Shown here one piece after another: positions 17,513 to 26,161 of a stretch of 64,000 bases of DNA; within the stretch, counting starts at the first letter, position 1; every line of letters begins with the position of its first letter. Position numbers and translations under genes: made by a program. The stretch comes from Rhodoferax_B ferrireducens_A (lineage in GTDB: Bacteria > Pseudomonadota > Gammaproteobacteria > Burkholderiales > Burkholderiaceae_C). The notes beneath the pieces are model-generated. The model searched no databases. It worked only from the letters and a program-made list of their open reading frames with translations, and was not told where the DNA came from. Location of the stretch: the NCBI RefSeq assembly GCF_031458075.1, contig NZ_JAVDXT010000002.1, positions 1,178,001 through 1,242,000 on the forward strand, read 5' to 3'.

Positions 17513-18000
17513 TGCAGTTGCCGTTTCGGATGGGAGAAGGTTGGGACGTGCACGCCCTGGTGGCGGGCCGCAAGCTGATTTTGGGCGGCGTGGAGATTCC
17601 CCACACCATGGGCCTGTTGGGTCATTCGGATGCCGACGCCTTGCTGCACGCCATCACCGATGCGCTGCTGGGCGCCGCGGCGCTGGGCGATATCGGCACG
17701 CATTTTTCTGACACCGACCCCCAATTCAAGGGTGCAGATTCGATGGTGCTGCTGGTCGAAGCCATGCGCCGGGTTGCGGCCAAGGGCTACCAGATCGGCA
17801 ATATCGACAGCACCATCATCGCCCAGGCGCCCAAGATGATGCCGCACATCCCGGCCATGCGCGAGCGCATCGCCAATGCGCTGGGCCTGGCGCTGGAGCA
17901 GATCAACATCAAGGCCAAGACGGCCGAGAGGATGGGGCCGGTAGGCCTGGGGCAGAGCATAGAGGCGCGGGCAGTGGTGCTGCTTTTTGCTATTGAATAA
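17512..18000 (+). CDS. ispF: 2-C-methyl-D-erythritol 2,4-cyclodiphosphate synthase
   Basis: A 162-residue IspF that cyclises CDP-methylerythritol phosphate with release of CMP. The metal-binding DVH (GWDVHAL) and HSDADALLHAITDALLGA blocks are intact, with GDIGTHF and KAKTAERMGPVG further on. The ATG at 17512 overlaps the ispD stop. The last residues (FAIE) and the stop codon are supplied by the dispersed palindromic repeat at 17989-18046, so the repeat has set the end of an otherwise conserved enzyme. Confidence 0.96.
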   Translation: MQLPFRMGEGWDVHALVAGRKLILGGVEIPHTMGLLGHSDADALLHAITDALLGAAALGDIGTHFSDTDPQFKGADSMVLLVEAMRRVAAKGYQIGNIDSTIIAQAPKMMPHIPAMRERIANALGLALEQINIKAKTAERMGPVGLGQSIEARAVVLLFAIE

Positions 18001-18046
18001 ATAGCTGCTGGCGCTGATTGAATATGCGCTGGAGGCTATTTTTGTG
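17989..18046 (+). repeat. Dispersed palindromic repeat, copy 4 (reference copy)
   Basis: The best-preserved copy: GCTATTGAATAAATAGC, then TGCTGGCGC, a short AT-rich loop, GCGCTGGAGGC and TATTTTTG. The left part supplies the end of ispF. It can fold into a stem (GCTGGCGC with GCGCTGG) followed by a T-run, so it may also terminate transcription. Confidence 0.8.
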
Positions 18047-18232
18047 TATAAGTTGGCTGGCCGTGGACCCGGCATGGGCCCCAGGCTGGCGGCAGCCCTC
18101 TGCGGGGTAGAATCAAATCCCCTAACACGGTTGCATTTCCCGTTCATGTAGCGGGCTTATCCTGGTGCCGCGTTCTGCCTGCGCATTGGCGAGTCTGCAT
18201 CGCTCCTGCTTTCTTCTTGAATATTCACTATT

Positions 18233-18967
18233 TTGGCGTTTGATTTCTGTCTTCGTGGATGGGCCGCGTTTGCGTCCGGGCTGCACTCTCCAGAAGCATG
18301 GATGGCCTGGGCTGCGCAGCCGTTTCTGCCCCAGGGCGAAGAGGCGCCGGCTTTGCCCGAGCTGGCGCCCATGGCGCGCCGCCGCGCCAATACCTTGGGC
18401 CGCACGGCTCTGCAGGTAGCCTACTGGGCGCAGGGCGAGCAATCCGGCGTGCCGGTGGTGCTGGCGTCGCGCCACGGCGATCTGGAGCGTTCGCTGGCCT
18501 TGCTGGCCGATCTGGCGGCGCAAGAGCCCATGTCGCCCACGGGTTTTGGCCTGTCGGTGCACAACGCCATCGGTGCCATGTATTCGATTGCGCGCGGCGA
18601 CCGTTCCAATTACCTGGCCGTGGCAGCCGGTGCCGATACCGTGGCCCTGGGCGTGGTCGAGGCCGTGGGCCTGCTGGCTGACGGTGCGCCCGAAGTACTG
18701 CTGCTGTGCTACGACACCCCGCTGCCCGGCCACTACAGTGTTTTCCGCGACGAGCCTGCGGCCACCTATGCCTGGGCCTGGCGCATGGCACGGGCTGAGG
18801 CCGGGGCTCCACGGCTGCGTCTGTGCCCTGGTGTGGCTGCTAGCGTGCCGCCGGCACCGGCGTTGTTGCCGTACGGCCTGGATGTGCTGCGCTTCGCCTT
18901 GTCAGGCGATACACAGTTTGCTCGCCCGTTGGCGGATAGCGGCTGGGAGTGGCAGCGCCATGTTTAG
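18233..18967 (+). CDS. Beta-ketoacyl synthase-like protein, chain-length-factor type (ApeC-like)
   Basis: A 244-residue protein related to the N-terminal half of ketosynthases. It contains TGFGLSVHNAIGAMYSIARG and a Gly-rich segment, but the catalytic Cys-His-His set is absent. In the E. coli aryl-polyene pathway the equivalent ApeC pairs with a ketosynthase as a chain-length factor. An in-frame stop at 18218 forces the start into a short interval: TTG at 18233 is the best choice and ATT at 18230 is possible; no ATG keeps the domain intact. It is the first gene of the pigment operon and overlaps the next gene by 8 bases. The 230 bases before it must hold the main promoter. Confidence 0.8.
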   Translation: MAFDFCLRGWAAFASGLHSPEAWMAWAAQPFLPQGEEAPALPELAPMARRRANTLGRTALQVAYWAQGEQSGVPVVLASRHGDLERSLALLADLAAQEPMSPTGFGLSVHNAIGAMYSIARGDRSNYLAVAAGADTVALGVVEAVGLLADGAPEVLLLCYDTPLPGHYSVFRDEPAATYAWAWRMARAEAGAPRLRLCPGVAASVPPAPALLPYGLDVLRFALSGDTQFARPLADSGWEWQRHV

Positions 18968-19739
18968 CCGGATCGAGCGTGCTGTGCGCGTATTGACCAC
19001 CGGCTTTTGCTTCGTGGTGTTTGGCCTGGGCGGGCTGCTGATGCGGGTGCTGCTGTTCCCGGTACTGGCCACGCTGGTGCGCGATCCGGTGCGCCGGGCG
19101 CTGCTGGTCAAGCAGGTGATTCGCGGCGCATTCCGGATGTTCCTGGGCATGATGCGTGGCCTGGGCGTCATGAGTTGCGAGCTGCGCGGCATCGAAAAGC
19201 TGCAGCGCCACGGTTTGCTGGTGTTGGCTAACCATCCTACCTTGCTGGACGTAGTGTTTCTGATGTCGCTGACGCAGCGTGCCGACTGCGTGGTCAAGGC
19301 GGCGCTGCGCGACAACCCGTTCATGCGTGGGCCAGTGACGGCCGCCGGCTTTGTCTGCAATGACTCGGGTGCCGACCTGGTGCAGGGCTGCATAGACTCG
19401 CTGCATGCGGGCAATAACCTGATCATCTTTCCCGAAGGCACGCGCACGGCGCGCAGCGGCGGCATGCATCTGCAGCGCGGTGCGGCCAATGTGGCCGTGC
19501 GCGGGCGCGTGAACATCACGCCGGTATCGATACGCTGCGATCCGCCGACCCTGAGCAAGGGTGAAAAGTGGTACCAGATTCCGACACGCCGCATGCACTT
19601 TGTGATTGAGGTGCGCGACGATATTGTGGTGGCGCCCTTTCTGGATGGGGTGGCCGAAGGGGTGGCGGCGCGCCGCTTGACGACGCACCTGACCGATTAT
19701 TTTTCATGGGAGACCCAAGGTGTCCACCTTAGAGCTTGA
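18960..19739 (+). CDS. 1-acyl-glycerol-3-phosphate acyltransferase-like protein
   Basis: A 259-residue PlsC-family acyltransferase. A hydrophobic N-terminal segment (about residues 12-40) anchors it to the inner membrane. The acyl-transfer motif NHPTLLD (the HX4D charge relay) and the FPEGTR motif are both intact. In aryl-polyene clusters such enzymes probably help link the polyene or a fatty acid to the lipid anchor. The ATG at 18960 lies inside the end of the previous gene, and the stop overlaps the next start by 20 bases, so translation is coupled. Confidence 0.88.
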   Translation: MFSRIERAVRVLTTGFCFVVFGLGGLLMRVLLFPVLATLVRDPVRRALLVKQVIRGAFRMFLGMMRGLGVMSCELRGIEKLQRHGLLVLANHPTLLDVVFLMSLTQRADCVVKAALRDNPFMRGPVTAAGFVCNDSGADLVQGCIDSLHAGNNLIIFPEGTRTARSGGMHLQRGAANVAVRGRVNITPVSIRCDPPTLSKGEKWYQIPTRRMHFVIEVRDDIVVAPFLDGVAEGVAARRLTTHLTDYFSWETQGVHLRA

Positions 19740-19980
19740 GATCAAAGAACTCATTATTTCCGCGCTGGCGCTGGAAGACATCGCGCCACAGGACATTGTT
19801 TCGTCCGAGCCCTTGTTTGTAGAAGGCTTGGGCCTGGACTCTATCGATGCATTGGAGCTGGGCATGGCCTTGCAAAAACGCTACGGCGTCAGCATGGGTA
19901 CCGATTCGGAGCTGACACGCAGCCACTTTGCCAGTGTTGACGCCTTGGTGGCTTTTGTGAACGGCCAACGCGCGGCTTGA
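19720..19980 (+). CDS. Acyl carrier protein 1
   Basis: An 86-residue acyl carrier protein. The phosphopantetheine attachment Ser lies in LGLDSIDALEL (about residue 41) within a four-helix, acidic protein. It starts with GTG at 19720, inside the end of the acyltransferase gene. It carries the growing polyene chain or the aryl starter, and matches ApeE/ApeF of the E. coli pathway. Activation probably depends on the phosphopantetheinyl transferase at the end of this operon. Confidence 0.92.
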   Translation: MSTLELEIKELIISALALEDIAPQDIVSSEPLFVEGLGLDSIDALELGMALQKRYGVSMGTDSELTRSHFASVDALVAFVNGQRAA

Positions 19981-19994
19981 AATTGAAGAACGTT

Positions 19995-20252
19995 ATGACC
20001 AAAGACGAAATTTTTGAACGCATCCGGAGCATCCTGAAAGACGCTTTTGACATAGAACCGGACCGTGTGACGCCCACTTCCCGGCTCTATGACGACCTGG
20101 ACATCGACAGCATTGACGCAGTGGATCTGATCGTCCAACTGAAACCTTTGGTGGGCAAACGCCTGCAGCCCGAGGCATTCAAATCGGTGCGGACCGTACA
20201 AGACATCGTCGATGCCTTGCACGGCCTTGTGAATGACGCTGCCCCAGCCTAA
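19995..20252 (+). CDS. Acyl carrier protein 2
   Basis: An 85-residue second acyl carrier protein with the attachment Ser in LDIDSIDAVDL. Its sequence is clearly different from carrier 1, consistent with separate roles for starter and extender or different partner enzymes. The ATG at 19995 is preferred to a TTG at 19977. It overlaps the next gene by 20 bases. Confidence 0.92.
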   Translation: MTKDEIFERIRSILKDAFDIEPDRVTPTSRLYDDLDIDSIDAVDLIVQLKPLVGKRLQPEAFKSVRTVQDIVDALHGLVNDAAPA

Positions 20253-20805
20253 AACGCTGCTGCTGGGGGCGTTGACTCTGGCCTATCCGCTGGCTGTGTA
20301 CTTCGGTATCGGTCATTTCGAACCGCGCTGGCTGGCGCTGCTGCTGCTGGGGCTGGCGTTGGTGCGCCTGCTGGTGACGCGGCAGCGATTCTGGCTGGTG
20401 GTTGTGGCCGGCGCATTGTGCCTGGCCTTGTTCAGCATCTGGGGCAATGCGTTGTTGCCGCTCAAGCTGTATCCGGTGCTGGTGAATGCAGTGCTGTGCA
20501 CCGTGTTTGTCGCCAGCTTGGCCTATCCCCCTTCGGCCATTGAGCGGCTGGCCCGGTTGACCGAGCCTGGGTTGCCGCCCCAAGCCATAGGTTATACGCG
20601 CCAGGTGACCAAGCTTTGGTGCGGATTTTTTGTCTTTAACGGTACGGTTGCGTTGCTGACCGCGCTATGGGCCAGCCCTGCGGTCTGGGCGCTGTACAAC
20701 GGTTTGATCGCTTATGGCCTGATGGGCTTGCTGTATGCCGGTGAATGGCTGGTGCGCCGCCGGGTCAAGGCGCACTGGTTCAACTTGCAGGATGCGCATG
20801 TTTGA
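20233..20805 (+). CDS. Inner-membrane protein of the pigment cluster (COG4648-like)
   Basis: A 190-residue integral membrane protein with about five hydrophobic segments (TLLLGALTLAYPLAVYFGIG near the start, then LALLLLGLALVRLL and others). It resembles the COG4648 predicted membrane proteins found in aryl-polyene clusters, whose biochemical role is unknown. It could scaffold the synthesis machinery at the membrane. The ATG at 20233 lies within the preceding carrier gene, and its end overlaps the ligase start. Confidence 0.8.
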   Translation: MTLPQPKTLLLGALTLAYPLAVYFGIGHFEPRWLALLLLGLALVRLLVTRQRFWLVVVAGALCLALFSIWGNALLPLKLYPVLVNAVLCTVFVASLAYPPSAIERLARLTEPGLPPQAIGYTRQVTKLWCGFFVFNGTVALLTALWASPAVWALYNGLIAYGLMGLLYAGEWLVRRRVKAHWFNLQDAHV

Positions 20806-22486
20806 GTTCATTTCCTTGACCGAAGTCGCTTGCGGGGCCGGCCGCCATGGGCGGGCCGTGGCACGGCAAGCCGGGCAAGCCCGCAGCCATGCCGATTTCG
20901 TTGCCGATGTGGGGCGTTGGCAAACCGCTTTTGCGCAGACCACGGGCTTGCGCTGGGCGCTGTATTTTGAAGACGGCTACCAGTTTGCCTGTGCCCTGTA
21001 CGGAGCATGGCATGCGGGCAAGACGGTGTTCCTGCCCGGCGATGTGCAGCCCGGCAGCGTTGCGCGTTTGGATGCCGAGGTCGATGGCTGGGCTGGCGAT
21101 GTACCGCAAGGTCTGTGCGCGGCAAGCGTGGATATGGCACAAGCGCGGCAGGCGTTGGATTTGGAAAACACCCGGCTGGTGCTGTACACCTCGGGTTCCA
21201 GCGGCGAGCCGGAGGCGATTGCCAAGTCTCTGCGCCAGCTGGAGGCCGAGATTGGCACTTTGCACCAGAGCTTTGCCGCGCGCATGCCCTCTGCGCCGCA
21301 GGCCCATATTTGGACCACGGTGTCGCACCAGCATATTTACGGACTGCTGTTCGCCATTCTGTGGCCGCTGGCCAGCGGTATCCGCTTTGTGGCCGAACGT
21401 TTGGTCTACCCTGAACAGATGGCGCAGGCCTTGGGGCCCGAGCCCAGTGTGCTGATTGCCAGCCCGGCCCATTTACGCCGCTTGCCCGAGACACTGGACT
21501 GGGCCGCGGCGCGCCAAGGTGTGCGCATGGTGTTTTCGTCGGGCGGCCCCTTGCCTCCGCAGGCGGCGGACGACACGCTGCGGCTGTGGGGATGCTCTCC
21601 GGTAGAAGTCTTTGGCAGCTCGGAAACCGGTGGCATCGCCTGGCGCCAGCGCAGCGAGCATGGCGATACCTGGCAGGTCTTTGCCGGTGTGCAATGGCGG
21701 GTGGCGCAAGAGGTGCTGGAGCTGCGCTCCCCGAACCTGGCCGACAGCGGTTGGTGGCGTAGCACCGACAGGATTGCACCCACTGCCTCGGGCGGGTTTG
21801 TGTTGCTGGGGCGCGAGGACCGTATCGTCAAGATCGAGGAAAAACGTGTCTCTTTGACGGCCATAGAGCGGCATCTGGCCCAGTCGCCCTGGGTGCAAGA
21901 GGTGCGTGCCCTGGTCTACCAGGGGCGACTGGCGGTAGTGGCCGTTCTCACGCCCGAAGGCAACGAGGCCTTGGCTCGGCTGGGTAAACAGGCCGTCAAC
22001 CAAGGACTGCGGCAACTACTGGTTTCGGTGGTAGAGCCGGTGGCCTTGCCGAAACGCTGGCGCTACCCTGCGCAGATGCCCGTGAACGCGCAAAGCAAGA
22101 CCACCGAGGCCTTGCTCCTGGATTTGTTGCGTCCCACCCGGCCACTCGCGCATTGGTTGCAGCGCGATCTGGCCGAAGCCCGAGCCGAACTGGAGATAGA
22201 GGCGGATTTGCGGGTTTTCGACGGACATTTCCCAGTGGCTCCGGTGCTGCCGGGGGTGGCCCAGCTGGATTGGGCGGTGTCGTTTGGCCGCGAGTGCTTT
22301 CCGATAGCCGGCGATTTTTTGCGGGTGGAGGCGCTTAAGTTTCAGCGCCCGGTGCGGCCGGGCGACCGTATCGCTCTTGCGCTGACCTGGCGCGCCGCGA
22401 CATCGACTTTGGTGTTTGCGTACAGCTCTGGCGGGCAGATGCATTCCAGTGGCCGTATTGTGTTTGCAGGGCCTGAGCATGTTTAA
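20798..22486 (+). CDS. AMP-forming acyl ligase fused to an ApeI-like dehydratase domain
   Basis: A 562-residue two-part protein. Residues about 1-440 form an acyl-adenylating ligase with the phosphate-binding loop LYTSGSSGEPEA (about residues 129-140), VFGSSETGG and the C-terminal hinge LLGREDRIVK. From about residue 455 a hot-dog domain follows, with the FabA/FabZ-like motif GHFPVAPVLPGVAQLDWA. In E. coli these functions are separate: ApeH loads the aryl acid on a carrier, and ApeI dehydrates. Here one chain does both, so starter loading and dehydration are coupled. Two ATG codons (20792, 20798) compete; I used the second. Confidence 0.88.
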   Translation: MFEFISLTEVACGAGRHGRAVARQAGQARSHADFVADVGRWQTAFAQTTGLRWALYFEDGYQFACALYGAWHAGKTVFLPGDVQPGSVARLDAEVDGWAGDVPQGLCAASVDMAQARQALDLENTRLVLYTSGSSGEPEAIAKSLRQLEAEIGTLHQSFAARMPSAPQAHIWTTVSHQHIYGLLFAILWPLASGIRFVAERLVYPEQMAQALGPEPSVLIASPAHLRRLPETLDWAAARQGVRMVFSSGGPLPPQAADDTLRLWGCSPVEVFGSSETGGIAWRQRSEHGDTWQVFAGVQWRVAQEVLELRSPNLADSGWWRSTDRIAPTASGGFVLLGREDRIVKIEEKRVSLTAIERHLAQSPWVQEVRALVYQGRLAVVAVLTPEGNEALARLGKQAVNQGLRQLLVSVVEPVALPKRWRYPAQMPVNAQSKTTEALLLDLLRPTRPLAHWLQRDLAEARAELEIEADLRVFDGHFPVAPVLPGVAQLDWAVSFGRECFPIAGDFLRVEALKFQRPVRPGDRIALALTWRAATSTLVFAYSSGGQMHSSGRIVFAGPEHV

Positions 22487-23225
22487 GCCGGTGGTGGTGA
22501 TTCCTGTCTACAACCATGGCGACGCCATAGGCACGGTGGTGGCAGCCGTGCATGCGCAGGGCCTGGTCTGCATCCTGGTGGACGACGGCAGCGGGCTGGA
22601 GTGCGCGGCGGTACTGCAGGCGTTGGCCCTGCGCCATGCCGACACGGTGGTGCTGCTGCGTTTGCCGCATAACCAGGGCAAAGGTGCGGCGATGGTGGCG
22701 GGCTTTCGCCGAGCCCATGTGCTGGGCTACACCCATGCCTTGCAGATCGATGCGGATGGGCAGCACCAGCCCTCGGACATTCCGGTATTTCTGGCGCGCA
22801 GTGCCCGGCAGCCTCTGGCGGTGGTTACCGGCTGCCCGCTGTTCGATGCGTCGGTGCCGCGGACCCGCTTGGTTGCGCGCTATGCCACACACATCTGGGT
22901 CTGGATCAACACCTTGTCGCTGGATATCCGTGACTCGATGTGCGGCTTTCGCATTTATCCATTGGCGGCTGTCGTGCAGCTGATGGACGAGGTGGATATT
23001 GGCCGCCGCATGGACTTTGATACCGATGTGCTGGTGCGCTTGCATTGGCGGGGTGTGGCGGTGGTGAACCAGCCGACCCGGGTGACCTATCCGCTGGATG
23101 GGATTTCGCACTTCCGGCTCTGGCTGGACAACGTGCTGATCACGCGCATGCATACGCGGCTGTTCTTCGGCATGCTGCTGCGTTCTCCGCAACTGCTGTG
23201 GCGCAAGCTGGGAAGCAAGCCATGA
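22479..23225 (+). CDS. Family 2 glycosyltransferase
   Basis: A 248-residue GT2 enzyme. It begins with VVVIPVYNHGDAIGTV, has the nucleotide-sugar site VDDGSG, and then the metal-binding IDADGQHQP, followed by a GFRRAH/CGFRIYP region. The fold is that of dolichol-phosphate-mannose-synthase-like transferases. It may add a sugar to the lipid anchor or the polyene; in some aryl-polyene clusters this domain is fused to the acyltransferase that is separate here. It overlaps the ligase gene by 8 bases and the next gene by 4. Confidence 0.9.
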   Translation: MFKPVVVIPVYNHGDAIGTVVAAVHAQGLVCILVDDGSGLECAAVLQALALRHADTVVLLRLPHNQGKGAAMVAGFRRAHVLGYTHALQIDADGQHQPSDIPVFLARSARQPLAVVTGCPLFDASVPRTRLVARYATHIWVWINTLSLDIRDSMCGFRIYPLAAVVQLMDEVDIGRRMDFDTDVLVRLHWRGVAVVNQPTRVTYPLDGISHFRLWLDNVLITRMHTRLFFGMLLRSPQLLWRKLGSKP

Positions 23226-24181
23226 GCACACCGGCGCCCCATTGGGCGAGCGTAGGCGAAAACACTTGCGTGTTCGGCATGCTGCTGCTGGCCTGGATAC
23301 ACCGCTGGCTGGGGCGGCTGCCGTTTCTGCTGTGCCTGTATCCGGTGGTTCTGGTGTACTGGGCCACAGGTGCATTGGCACGGCGCTCCTCTCTGGAATA
23401 TTTGCAGCGGCTGCAGGCGGCCCATGGCAGCTTCGGGCGTGAGCCAGGCCGCTGGCACAGCTTGCGCCATTTCGTGTCTTTTGCCGATACCTTGCTGGAC
23501 AAGATGCTGGCCATGGGCGGGCGCTATCCGTTTGACAGCGTTTGCATCGAAGGCCAGGCCCCGCTGTTGCAGGCTTTGGCCGCAGGGCAGGGCGGCGTGA
23601 TCGTGACCGGCCATGTAGGCTGCCTGGAGCTGTGCCAGGTCCTGGCTGAGCGCCTACCCGGTTTGCGGATGAATATTCTGGTACACACGGCCCATGCCGA
23701 GCGCTTCAACCGCCTGCTCAAGCGCCTGCATCCGCACAGCGCGGTACAGCTGCTGCAGGTCAGCGAGGTGTCTGCGGGCACGGCAGTCTGGTTGTCTGAG
23801 CGGGTGGGACGGGGAGAGTTCGTGGCGATTGCCGGTGATCGCGTGCCCCTCGGGGCCGGCCGCACGGTGGAGGCGCTGTTTCTTGGCCATGGCGCGCGGT
23901 TGCCCGTGGGGCCTTATGTGCTGTCGGCTCTGCTCAAATGCCCTTTGTATTTCATGGGCTGTGTCCGAGAAGGCGCGGGTCACACACTGCGGTTTGCCAG
24001 TCTGGCGCAGCAGGTCGTTTTGCCGAGGGCGCGGCGCGAGGCGGCTTTGGCCGAATATGCGGAGGGATTCGTCCAGCAGCTCGAGCGTTTGCTGCAGCAG
24101 GCCCCTTACGACTGGTTCAATTTTTTCCCATTTTGGGCGCAGGGGCGTGGTGACGCGTCTCTGGCTTCCCGGCGCTTCTAA
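23222..24181 (+). CDS. Lipid A-type lauroyl/myristoyl acyltransferase-like protein
   Basis: A 319-residue acyltransferase of the LpxL/HtrB superfamily. The hydrophobic N-terminal anchor spans about residues 17-50. The TGHVGCLE segment carries the HX4E catalytic relay, and AGDRVPLGAGRT and WFNFFPFW are family blocks. It would acylate a lipid acceptor at the inner membrane, probably the anchor of the polyene. The ATG at 23222 overlaps the previous stop. The ammonia-lyase gene follows after 8 bases. Confidence 0.88.
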   Translation: MSTPAPHWASVGENTCVFGMLLLAWIHRWLGRLPFLLCLYPVVLVYWATGALARRSSLEYLQRLQAAHGSFGREPGRWHSLRHFVSFADTLLDKMLAMGGRYPFDSVCIEGQAPLLQALAAGQGGVIVTGHVGCLELCQVLAERLPGLRMNILVHTAHAERFNRLLKRLHPHSAVQLLQVSEVSAGTAVWLSERVGRGEFVAIAGDRVPLGAGRTVEALFLGHGARLPVGPYVLSALLKCPLYFMGCVREGAGHTLRFASLAQQVVLPRARREAALAEYAEGFVQQLERLLQQAPYDWFNFFPFWAQGRGDASLASRRF

Positions 24182-24189
24182 AGTTACTT

Positions 24190-25743
24190 ATGTTGTCATC
24201 CCCCATTTCTGTAGCGGCGCCAGAGCCGGTTTGTTTTGATGGTACGCGCTTGCGCATCGAGGACATTGCTGCGTTAGCCCGGCGTGAGCGGCCGGCTGTG
24301 TTGTCGGCCGCCCCGGCTTTTCGTGCTCGGATTGCCAAAGGCGCTGATTTTCTGGATCGGCTGTTGCGCGAAGACGGGGTGGTGTACGGCGTGACCACCG
24401 GTTATGGCGACTCCTGCACGGTGCATATACCGCTGGATCTTGTGGCGGAATTGCCGCACCACCTGTACACCTACCATGGCATAGGGGCCGGTCGCATGCT
24501 GGCGCCTGAAGAGGTGCGGGCGGTGCTGGCTGCGCGGCTGGCGTCTTTGTCGCAGGGTTACTCGGCAGTCAGCGTGGACTTGCTGGTGCAGCTGGAGGCT
24601 TTGCTGATCCACGACGTGCTGCCCATGATTCCGGCCGAAGGATCGGTAGGCGCCAGTGGCGATCTCACGCCTTTGTCTTATGTGGCCGCAGTGCTGTGCG
24701 GCGAGCGGGAGGTATGGTTTGATGGCGCGCGCCGGCCGGCTGCAGAGGCTTTGCTAGCGGTAGGCCACACCCCTTTGCGCCTGCGCCCCAAAGAAGGACT
24801 GGCCATCATGAACGGCACGGCCGTCATGACCGGTCTGGCCTGCCTGGCGTTTGAACGTGCCAGCTATCTGTCGCGTTTGGCCACGCGGTTGACGGCTTGC
24901 AATGTGGTGGCCAGCGCCGGCAATGCTCATCATTTCGACGAAACCCTGTTTTCGCTCAAGCCCCACCCCGGACAGCAGGCCGTGGCGGCACGCCTGCGCG
25001 CCGATTTGGCCAGTGAGCGCCCGTCACGCAACGACCAGCGTTTGCAAGACCGCTATTCCCTGCGTTGCGCGCCGCACGTGATCGGCGTGCTCGAAGACGC
25101 CCTGCCTTTTATGCGCACGCTGATCGAGAACGAGCTGAATAGCGCCAACGACAACCCGCTGATCGACCCGGATGGTGAACGCGTGTTGCACGGCGGCCAT
25201 TTCTATGGCGGCCACATCGCATTTGCGATGGACAGCCTGAAAACCGCTGTGGCCAATGTGGCCGACCTGCTGGACCGGCAACTGGCCCTGCTGGTCGATA
25301 CCCGGTTCAACCATGGTTTGCCGTCCAATCTGTCGGGGGCGACCGGCCCGCGTGCAGCCATCAACCATGGGCTCAAAGCATTGCAGATCAGTGTTTCGGC
25401 CTGGACGGCGGAAGCGTTGAAGCAGACCATGCCGGCTTCGGTGTTCTCGCGTTCGACCGAGTGCCATAACCAGGACAAGGTCAGCATGGGCACGATTGCC
25501 GCTCGCGATTGCATGCGGGTGCTGGAATTGACCGAGCAGGTCTGCGCCGGCCTGCTGATTGCCGCCCGCCAAGGGCTGGCACTGCGCGGGCGCGTGGACC
25601 CACAGCAAAGCCTGAGCCCAGGTCTGGCGGCGTTCGCGGCGGATTTGGAAAGCCGTATTGCTTTTGTGGACGAAGACCGTGCGCTGGACCATGACCTGCA
25701 GACCTTGCTGCAGGCCCTGCGCGCCCAGGTGTGGGAGATCTGA
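24190..25743 (+). CDS. Aromatic amino-acid ammonia-lyase (Tyr/Phe type)
   Basis: A 517-residue MIO-dependent lyase. The Ala-Ser-Gly triad that cyclises into the cofactor is at residues 155-157 (GSVGASGDL). Tyr66 (YGVTTGYG), MNGT, QDRYSLR (286-292) and ECHNQDKVSMG are also in place. Histidine lyases have QED where this protein has NQD (427-429), as in phenylalanine and tyrosine lyases. The selectivity pair is Tyr95-His96, unlike Ser-His of histidine lyases. It therefore probably makes cinnamate or 4-coumarate as the pigment starter; tyrosine against phenylalanine cannot be decided. It is the only start-unit source in the cluster. Confidence 0.9.
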   Translation: MLSSPISVAAPEPVCFDGTRLRIEDIAALARRERPAVLSAAPAFRARIAKGADFLDRLLREDGVVYGVTTGYGDSCTVHIPLDLVAELPHHLYTYHGIGAGRMLAPEEVRAVLAARLASLSQGYSAVSVDLLVQLEALLIHDVLPMIPAEGSVGASGDLTPLSYVAAVLCGEREVWFDGARRPAAEALLAVGHTPLRLRPKEGLAIMNGTAVMTGLACLAFERASYLSRLATRLTACNVVASAGNAHHFDETLFSLKPHPGQQAVAARLRADLASERPSRNDQRLQDRYSLRCAPHVIGVLEDALPFMRTLIENELNSANDNPLIDPDGERVLHGGHFYGGHIAFAMDSLKTAVANVADLLDRQLALLVDTRFNHGLPSNLSGATGPRAAINHGLKALQISVSAWTAEALKQTMPASVFSRSTECHNQDKVSMGTIAARDCMRVLELTEQVCAGLLIAARQGLALRGRVDPQQSLSPGLAAFAADLESRIAFVDEDRALDHDLQTLLQALRAQVWEI

Positions 25744-25744
25744 A

Positions 25745-26161
25745 ATGGCGGAATGGGTACACGAGATTGAATTGGTGCCGGCATTCCATGACATGGATGT
25801 CATGGAAATCGTCTGGCATGGCCACTATGTCAAGTACATGGAAATTGCCCGTTGTGCCTTGTTGGCATGCCTGGACTACGACTTTCCACAAATGCGGGCT
25901 TCTGGGTATGCCTGGCCCATCGTCGATATGCGTTTGAAGTACGTGCGGCCGGCCTCCTTTGGCCAGCGGATTGCCGTGCGTTGTGAAATTGTGGAGTGGG
26001 AGAGCCGCTTGAAGATCAATTACCTGATCCGCGATGTACAGACTGGCAGCAAGCTCACCTCGGCCTACACCATCCAGGTGGCGGTGGATATGGCCAGCCA
26101 GCAAATGCAGTACGTGTGCCCTCCGGTGCTTTGGGAGCGGCTGGGAGTTCCTCCATGTTGA
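25745..26161 (+). CDS. Acyl thioesterase of the 4HBT hot-dog family
   Basis: A 138-residue thioesterase. The motif HDMDVMEIVWHGHYVKYME matches the catalytic Asp and HxxY region of 4-hydroxybenzoyl-CoA thioesterases (YbgC/FadM group). It probably corresponds to ApeK, which is thought to release or edit carrier-bound acyl chains. The start is one base after the ammonia-lyase stop, and its end overlaps the next start. It acts in the cytoplasm. Confidence 0.9.
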   Translation: MAEWVHEIELVPAFHDMDVMEIVWHGHYVKYMEIARCALLACLDYDFPQMRASGYAWPIVDMRLKYVRPASFGQRIAVRCEIVEWESRLKINYLIRDVQTGSKLTSAYTIQVAVDMASQQMQYVCPPVLWERLGVPPC

